Shown here: piece after piece, positions 56,462 to 64,000 of the stretch
How the letters are laid out: each line of letters begins with the position of its first letter
How positions within the stretch are numbered: the stretch's first letter is position 1
The notes under the pieces: model-generated
What the model was told of the DNA's origin: nothing
Seen by the model: the letters and a program-made list of their open reading frames with translations, nothing else
The model's database searches: none
Position numbers and translations under genes: made by a program
Origin: Begonia masoniana
Taxonomy: Eukaryota; Streptophyta; Magnoliopsida; Cucurbitales; Begoniaceae
Assembly: GCA_022432975.1 (NCBI GenBank)
Contig: CM039503.1
Location: 46,098,079 to 46,162,078 of the forward strand
DNA length: 64,000 nucleotides
Reading direction: 5' to 3'

Positions 56462-59400
56462 GTGAGCTCTTCCGTGAAAAACTTATGGTATCTTGATAGC
56501 GGTTGCTCAAGACATATGACGGGGGACTCCTCAAAGTTTGTTTTTATCAACAAGAAGAAAGGAAATGTTACTTTTGGTGGAAATCAAAAGGGTAAAATTG
56601 TTGGCATTGGCAAAATAGGTAATCCTACCAATCCTATTATTGAAAATGTGTTGTTAGTAGAAGGTTTAAAACATAATTTACTTAGTATTAGTCAATTGTG
56701 TTATAAAGGTTATAAAGTGATTTTTAAATCAAAGTCATGTATAATCAAAGATAGCTCAAGTGGTAAAATCTTGTTTGTAGGGTATAGAGAAGAAAATGTT
56801 TATACAATTAATTTAGATGATATTGAATGTTTTGATGAAAAATATTTTGCTGTGAATTCTTTAAATGATAATTGGTCTTGGCATAGAAGATTAGGTCATG
56901 TAGGTATGGATACCTTAGCTAAGATCTCCAAGAATAATATAGTTAGAGGACTTCTAAAACTATCATTTGACAAGGATAGAGTTTGTGATGCTTGTCAAAT
57001 GGACAAGCAAACCAAAAGCTCTTCTGCCTCAAAGAATACTGACACTTCGTCAAAACCTCTACAACTGCTTCACATAGACCTTTTCGGTCCTCCAAATATT
57101 GCTAGTCTAGGAGGCAAACATTATGCCTTTGTCATTGTAGATGACTTCTCTAGATTCACTTGGGTATTATTTCTAAAGTCAAAGGATGAAACTTTTGATA
57201 CCTTCTCTAGTTTAGAAAGAGAGTTCAAAATGAAAAGGAGTTCACCATTGTTGCTATTCGTAGTGATCATGGTAGAGAATTTGAGAATGAAAAATTTGAA
57301 CTATTGTGTTTCAAATATGGAATTGAGCACAATTTCTCATCCCCTAGAACCCCTCAACAAAATAGAGTTGTTGAGAAGAAAAATAGGTCTCTTCAAGAGC
57401 TAGCTTGGACCATGCTCAACGATAACTCTCTTTCAAAATATTTTTGGGCAGAAGCTGTTTCCACAGCTTGTTATGTACTAAACTGTGTCTCTATAAGACC
57501 GATTCTAGATAAAACCCCCTTATGAGCTATGAACGGCAATTCTCCTAGTGTTAAGTATTTTAGAGCCTTTGGTTGTAAATGTTTCATTCTCAACACCAAG
57601 GATAATTTGGAAAAATTCGATTCCAAGACGGATCTTGCAATATTCCTTGGATATTCATTAACAAGTAAAGCATAAAGGGTTTTAAACAAAAGAACACTAG
57701 TTGTAGAAGAATCCATGCATGTCAATTTTGATGAGACTCCTCAACCCACAGTAAATGTGGAAGAAGATGACCTTCTGGAAAAGCAAATGGATTCTCTCTC
57801 TTTAGACAAACCTGCTAAAACCATTCAAGGAGAAAATTCCCTAGATCCTTCTTCAAATTCTCTAGAAATTGTCCCAGACAAGGATGAAAATGTTGTTCTT
57901 CCTAGAGATTGGAAATATGCAAAAAATCATCCTTTAGATGAAGTTCTAGGTGATCCTACATTAGGAATTAAAACTAGAGCCTCCCTTAGAAATCTATGTG
58001 CAAATGTAGCCTTTATCTCTCAAATTGAACCAAAGAAATTTGAGGAAACCGAATTGGACGAAAATTGGATTGTGGCCATGCAAGAAGAGTTAAATCAATT
58101 CAAGAGGAGCAATGTATGGAAACTTGTTCCAAGGCCCAAAGACCGCCCCATTATAGGAACAAAATGGGTGTTCAAGAATAAGCTGGATGAAAATGGTGTT
58201 GTCGTTAGAAACAAAGTTAGGTTAGTTGCCAAAGGTTACAACCAAGAAGAAGGAATAGACTTTGAAGAAACCTTTGCTCCCGTAGCTAGACTAGAATCTA
58301 TTAGGATGCTCTTAGCCTATGTTTACTACAAAAACTTCATACTCTTTCAAATGGACGTTAAGAGTGTATTTTTAAATGGTTATATTTTGGAAGAAGTTTA
58401 TGTAGAGCAACCCTTAGGTTTTGAAGTCTATGACAAATTTGACCATGTATATAAGCTCAAGAAAGCCTTGTATGGACTTAAGCAAGCTCCTAGACCTTGA
58501 TACGATAGGTTGAAAAATTTTCTTGTGAAAAGAAAGTTTAAGAAGGAAAATATCGATTCTACCATACTTACCATGCAAAAGGACAAAGACATACTCATTG
58601 TACAGATCTATGTCGATGTCATTATATTCGGTTCAACTAATGTCTCACTCTGTGATGAATTCTCCTCCCTAATACAAATGGAATTTGAGATGAGTATGAT
58701 GGGGTAGTTAAAATTCTTCTTAGGATTTCAGATTAGTCAAACTCCAGATGGCATTTTCTTTAGTCAAGAAAAATATATTAAAGAACTCTTAAAGAAATTC
58801 AGATTGAATTCTTTAAAGCCATCTAGAACCCCTATGAGCACCACTACTAAATTAGACAAAAATAAAAATGGGATAAGTGTGGATATTAAAAAATATAGAG
58901 GTACGATTGGTTCTCTATTATACCTAACGGCTAGCATGCCAGATATCTTATTTAGTGTGTACTTGTATGCTAGGTTTCAAACTTCCCCTAAGGAATCCCA
59001 CCTAAGTGCAGTCAAGAGAATATTCAAATACTTAAGTGGCACTTCTGATTTAGGCTTATGGTATCCAAAGGGTACTTCATTTGATCTAATAGGATATTCC
59101 GATTCTGATTATGCTGGAAGCCTTGTAAATAGAAAGAGTACAAGTAGAATATGTCAATTTCTAGGTGAATCTCTTGTATCCTTGTACTCTAAGAAGCAGA
59201 ACTCTGTAGCACTTTCAACTGCCGAAAGTGAATATATTACTGTCGGTAGCTGCTGTGCTCAAATGCTTTAGATGAAGCAAACTTTAGAGGACTACAATCT
59301 ATTCTATGAGAGTATACCGATTAGATGTGATAATACTAGTACAATTAACATTTCAAAGAACCCTATCTAACATTCTAGAACCAAACACATCGAGGTTAGA

Positions 59401-59559
59401 TATCACTTCATTAGAGATCATGTTCAAAAAGGTGATATCATCTTAGAATTTGTCAATTCTTCCGACCAATTAGCAGATATCTTTACAAAATCTTTAGATG
59501 AGAAGACCTTCAATGATATTCGAATTCGTTTAGGTCTCATTAGGAGTGAAAAGTCCTAA
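56462..59559 (+). pseudogene. pol: copia pol: protease, integrase, RT, RNase H
   Basis: Protease LDSGCSRHMTGD. GAG-pre-integrase WSWHRRLGHVGM with CDACQMDKQ (HHCC finger). Integrase core HIDLFGP, RSDHGREFEN and PQQNRVVEKKNR (D, D, E). RT includes [34 protein letters not shown] and [17 protein letters not shown]. The catalytic YVDD reads YVDV near 58612, so RT is dead. RNase H includes GYSDSDYAGSLVNRKSTS, ALSTAESEYITV, and DQLADIFTKSL. A frameshift near 57238 and stops near 57523, 57675, 58498, 58705, 59269 and 59370, several at Trp or Gln codons. The order integrase before RT defines Ty1/copia. Confidence 0.93.
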
Positions 59560-59841
59560 ACGGTCGACATTGTGTGCTAAGCAATAAGGTTATATCTCTC
59601 AAGAATGAGGAATCCTGAAATTCATCGACCGCACCATTTTATGAAGTGGATGATATGGAAAACGGTTGTGGTACACATCGGACGATGTCTGTTCGTAAAC
59701 CCTTTAAATTAGCCTTCGAATTACAGAAACCATACTTTTCATCCAGAGCACGAAAAACCTTCAAAAACCTTTCATCTTCTCTTGACTCTCCGTCGCCTAT
59801 TCTTTCGTCACCAGTCATTTTTTGACTTTCAAATCTGATAA

Positions 59842-61890
59842 ATGTCATCATCCTCTAGCGCCGGTTTAACCTTTTCTAGGAAGAAGCAGAAGAATGCACA
59901 ACCCGTGGAGTCTGAACCTGTCGTACAACCACCTCCTCTTCAATGGCCTTCTCATCAATTTGTCAATGAGGATGCACTACACAGGTACTATAAAGATTTT
60001 GAAGAAAAGCCTGTCATTAGAAGTAGAGGAGTTGTTTTTAAAGACCTTCATGGTTTATCACTGGAAAAGTCCCTTCGAGATATGGGATTATTATGACTCT
60101 TTAAACTCGGCACATCCTATTGCGAAACTCCAATTAGAATGTTTTATGCTAACCTAGAACACTCTATCTCTCCTCTTGTTCTCCGCAGCTATGTGTATGG
60201 AAGGCACATAAAGCTGTCTCAATAAAAGATCCATGAAATACTCAATTATGAGTTTCTAAACGATTTGCCTAATTTTTTTGAAACTTCCAAGGATCCTCCC
60301 TTCGTTGGAACATCAGAGGGACAAGCTTTAGCAAAAGAGATTTCAAAGGATTCACACAATACTTCCCTAAGACTCAAGGGCAAGGATTTGAACATAAGGG
60401 CCAGAGTCCTCCAACTAATGATCAACTACAACATCCTCCCCAGAGATGGACATCATGACCACATCAGTGGAATAGATCTTTTCATTCTTTCTAGGTTCTT
60501 CCGTAAAGAACCATTTCACATTTGTTACATAATTCTGAAGATGATGCTTCAAGTTGTCAAGACAGCATCAAAATCTGTTTCCATATAATCTTCTTTTGAT
60601 GAAGATCTTCCATCGATTTGGTGTTCAATTACCGGCTAAAGACGAGCCAATTTTGTTGAAGAGCACTGATCTTTTTTCTGCTTCCACCTTGCTGCACATG
60701 AGAATTGAAAGAAATCAGCAAGGTGCTTTAGTTGACAAAGAACCACGGAAGAGGCGAAGAGTGCTTTTGATTGAGGATGATGAAGAAGAGTCTGCTCCTC
60801 AAGAAGAGTCTTATATTCCCTCCTTTGATCCTCCTCCATTTTAGGGTTCTCTCATTTCAGCTCCTCCAGCCTGCTCCGACCTTCTCCCATTAGCTACCGA
60901 GGGCTTTAAGGATACAAATTTTCTGCTTGATCTTCCAGAAGTTCAAGCAGGTACTCTTCCACCTCCATCCAGTCCAATTCCTGCTCCTTCTCTGACTCCG
61001 GTTCCTTCATCGACAGCTCGTGTTCCTCCTAGAACTCAAGGTCACCCCACTCCTCCAGTGCGAAACTCTGTTTCTGAGGAGAAATATCATGAGCTTCGGG
61101 CGAGTATCGCAAGCCTTGGCACTAGTCCATGTATCTCTCCCGGCAAGATCAGTTTGAAGCCTTTGTTCTATCCCAACTTGAACATCTCACAGTTGCCATT
61201 CAAGGACTCCACAATCATATTGATCAAGCAGAATTAGATCAAAGTAAAGTCATTGATGATGTCATCTCTTCCGTTAGATTCCATTCAAGTCATTTAGCAG
61301 CTCAATTAGAGCGAGCATCTGACCGGGTCATCACTCATATTAGAGATCTTAATACATTTTTGACTAGGAGTGATGGTGAGCCCTCTCATGAAGATGAGAT
61401 TTTGGATGCCAGTGGAAAAAATCCTGAGCCAGCTCATCCTGCTACTTCAGCTGATCTTTTGGGTGCTGTGCCTTTGGATGTCTCTCTAAGTGCTGGTGAG
61501 ACTGCTGTTGCTCTAGATGTTGTTGCTTCTCAAGACGAGCCAGTGAGTGTTCTAGCTCTTGTTGATCAGCAAGGGACTGCTGATGGTGGTGCTGGTCCTG
61601 CTGTTATTGTCTTGGCTGAATTTTTTTAGGACAGCGAGCCATTTGATGACACACCAATGGCTGCCGCAGAGGATGCAGGGGCTGCAATTGTTGAAGAAAG
61701 CATTCCCCTCATTTCTCCTATTTTTATTACTCATGATCAGGATAACGATGCATCTATGGAAGATGCCGGGGATGCAGGGAATGCAGTTGATGGACAAAGT
61801 GTACCTCCTGCCTCTCTTGTTGTTGTTGGGTTCAATGACGATGAATCTCCTATGTTCTTTGCACGCCATTTCTACTCCTGCATGAACTAG
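59842..61890 (+). pseudogene. env-like third ORF of the copia element
   Basis: An ORF between pol and the polypurine tract, the place of the env-like gene of SIRE/Maximus elements. Starts MSSSSSAGLTFSRKKQK. Middle part DLNIRARVLQLMINYNILPR and HDHISGIDLFILSRFF resembles the putative plant transposon protein family. Then a charged stretch (PRKRRRVLLIEDDEEES), a proline-rich linker (60950-61060) and a predicted coiled-coil-like region (FVLSQLEHLTVAIQGLHNHI). Stops near 60094, 60223 and 60586, and frameshifts near 60560 and 61100. Function is not established for this class; the name env-like is positional. Confidence 0.7.
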
Positions 61891-62041
61891 GATGCTATCG
61901 AATTGATCCTTTAGCTTCTTAGGACTCTGTTAGGTTACTCCTTCTTTTATCATTCTTTATCCTTGACTTATTTCTCATTCTTTATCACTTGTATTGTGTT
62001 GAATGACAATTACCGTACTTGTTTATATTTTTTTTTATAAT

Positions 62042-62055
62042 CTCAAAGGGGGAGA
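62042..62055 (+). other. Polypurine tract of the copia element
   Basis: TCAAAGGGGGAGAT, a typical SIRE-type tract. The 3' LTR should follow, but LTR E2 begins 40 bases later, so the copia 3' LTR is displaced beyond the window or lost. Confidence 0.75.
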
Positions 62056-62094
62056 TGGATATTTGTTAATGAATGGGGGAGTAGGGAGATTATT

Positions 62095-64000
62095 TGTAAC
62101 GCCCCGAGTCCTCTGAACCCAGTTCGTTACACATAATCCGAACATAACTGAGAAACTTTGGACCAAATTTAAAACTTCGCTCGGAAGTCAAAATTTGACA
62201 TTTTTTTCTAAAGTCTCAAAACATTTAAAATCTTGCAGCGGAAATTCTTTTGAGCAAAACAGAATTAAGCAGAGCTACGAAACAATGTTTGAATAATCGG
62301 TTAAAATATTAAGAAATAATTCGGCCAGAAGAGATCAATACTTAAGCGTGAAAACTTGAAAATCGTAAGAGTCAAACATATCTGCCGATAAGCAAAGTCA
62401 ACGAAAAGGGGCGGAACCAGAAACTGAAGGCTTCCACCAATCACAAAACGACAAAACTTATTATACACTTCTACCGATGACGTAAGCCGGATGATTAACT
62501 CATCTAACTCACACCGATCACAAAACGACAAACTTATTATACACTTCTACCGATGACATAAGCCGGATGATTCACTCATCTAACTCACACCGATCACAAA
62601 ACGACAAACTTATTATACACTTCTACCGATGGCGTAAGCCGAATGATTCACTCATCTAACTCACACCGATCACAAAACGACAAAAGCATCCATTCACAAA
62701 ATAAAAACACATCGCCCGATCACTAAACGAAAAATTTATTGCCTACATCTTCTGATGGCTTTTACTGAAGACATCATCCGATGGCCTCTACTGAAGACAT
62801 TCTTCCGATGACGTCAGTCGAAAGATTCAATCCTCCAATATCTGTCGACGGACAAAACACCCAACTTCTACCGATAGACCAAAAGAGACTCTAATAAGGA
62901 GCAAACCCGACTGCTAAACGATTTTTGTACATTTTGCTGAAATCATTCTGATCAACTCAAATCCAAAATTCTTAAAAATTCAGAATAGCAAGCTACAATC
63001 GAAATCAAATCATATTTCTAATCCAGAAAGAAGTTCACAGAAGCATTAAAAGCAGTATCAAACTACTACTATCATTTAAAATTCTCAGAACACTTTATCA
63101 GAATACCTAGCCACTGAAAATTCTCATTCAGACAAAAGTTAAACCGCCTCATCAAAGCACCTAACCGTAGCATAGAAGTGCTCCTCCAACTTCACCTATT
63201 CCTCAGTAAACTCAGGGAATTCACCTGTTGAATGCTCAGCACCTACATCACAAAACTCATCTATTAGCCTAATGTTAAGTAAGTAAAGCAGTAATGAATG
63301 AAATGCTGAACATAAATTCCTAAACATGCAAATTTCTACTTTCTCATCTCAGTTGCATATGCACTCGTTTATGATCTGATCCCCCTGTGAAATTGGGAGT
63401 TGGATCACTTCTCCCAAAGTCATACGTTCTCTCTCTCGATTAAGGGGCGGACTAGTTCCCTTAACAAACTGTTCAGATCCCCCTGTGAAATTGGGGTTTG
63501 GATCATTTCCCCCAAAGTCATATATCCTATCTCTTGATTAAGGGGTGGATTAATTTCCTTAACAACTGTTACAGTCTGTTCATTCCTTACCATGTCATTT
63601 CATGTAAATTCATTTTCGTATACTTTCAAAATATGATGCATGACATACAAACACAATCAAGCATACACAATCCTACTGTTTTGTGATGTAGGCCCGAAGG
63701 CACAAGCATACTTCACTTACCTGGCTCTCCTGAAAATGCTCGGTTTCAAACTACTTTAGAAGTTTTGTTCACCTAAGTCATAAATAGAATATTAATCAGA
63801 TTTCTACTAAGCCTCATTCTAATCTATCCAGAAATCTAGGGAAACTAGTTTGGAAGTTTAGTTCATAGCACATTCCCGATTTACCACAAAACCCGGACAA
63901 GCTTACCCATACAGCATTCACAAAACTCACATTTATACTCTCTCCAATCATCAATAGCTACCAGTACAGCAAGAAATCGAGCTAGGGCTCACCTAGTTCG
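62095..64000 (-). mobile_element. LTR E2 (minus), same family as E, cut by window edge
   Basis: Plus-strand start TGTAACGCCCCGAGTCC, as in LTR E. Minus-strand signals: middle exon 63772-63721, donor GTAAGT at 63720, UUCG hairpin 63701-63692, last acceptor 63244-63243, acidic frame 63242-63196. The block CCCCCTGTGAAATTGGG occurs twice (63379 and 63479), as in E. The 5' end lies outside the window. Confidence 0.88.
62464..62695 (+). repeat. 76-bp tandem repeat in LTR E2, three copies
   Basis: CTACCGATGRCRTAAGCCGR recurs at 62471, 62547 and 62623. LTR E has a different but related 54-base unit at the same place. Confidence 0.92.

Overview
This window is nuclear DNA from a flowering plant, very probably a eudicot. 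The evidence is plant-type Ty3/gypsy chromovirus and Ty1/copia retrotransposons, MULE and hAT DNA transposons, plant-style introns, and one host gene with a TATA box. Almost everything is repetitive and decayed. I see no tRNA, rRNA, CRISPR array or bacterial-style operon. The exact organism cannot be named from the sequence.

Layout (letters are my labels). 1-1693: end of LTR A (-) cutting a hAT element. 1694-6188: MULE transposase copy 1, split by solo LTR B (2620-5628). 6189 to about 22106: chromovirus D of the Tekay type, with gag-pol at 13217-17640. Solo LTR C lies in its 5' LTR and solo LTR E (-) in its 3' LTR. 22107-22206: 100 N gap. 22207-24940: decayed transposon ORF and MULE-like terminal sequence. 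24938-28460: rearranged pieces of LTR elements, with LTR F and a gag fragment on - and LTR G on +. 28941-29340: compound microsatellite. 29503-32105: inverted SINE-like cluster carrying solo LTR H (-). 33172-41130: MULE copy 2, N-terminal part at 34115 and a C-terminal piece at 40862, separated by LTR-like DNA and two foldback MULEs with 9-bp target duplications. 41131-46980: chromodomain tail and 3' LTR K with solo LTR L inside. 46981-49671: hAT transposase and 3' end. 50754-51933 (-): the only convincing host gene, a two-exon RRM-like protein. 54817-62055: SIRE/Maximus-like copia element with an env-like third ORF. 62095-64000: LTR E2 (-), cut by the window edge.

Insertion order can be read from target duplications: GAACA (B), ACAAT (C), TGTTC (E), GCTAG (H), CATCT (SINE-like cluster), TGTCC (L), AATTAACTA and TATAATATA (foldbacks).

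The most interesting signal is shared by LTRs of several families (B, C, D, E, E2, H, K, L, partly F and G). Each contains what looks like a three-exon leader: AG|GTAAG-type donor, a 45-56 nt middle exon, a second GTAAGT donor followed closely by a small GC hairpin, and a TGTAG acceptor. The last exon opens with a short acidic reading frame. In six LTRs from three families it ends after exactly 15 residues, using TGA, TAA or TAG. In LTR C the three exons join into one 76-codon ORF with an ATG. I read this as a possible LTR-encoded spliced micropeptide or a conserved splicing and RNA-structure module.
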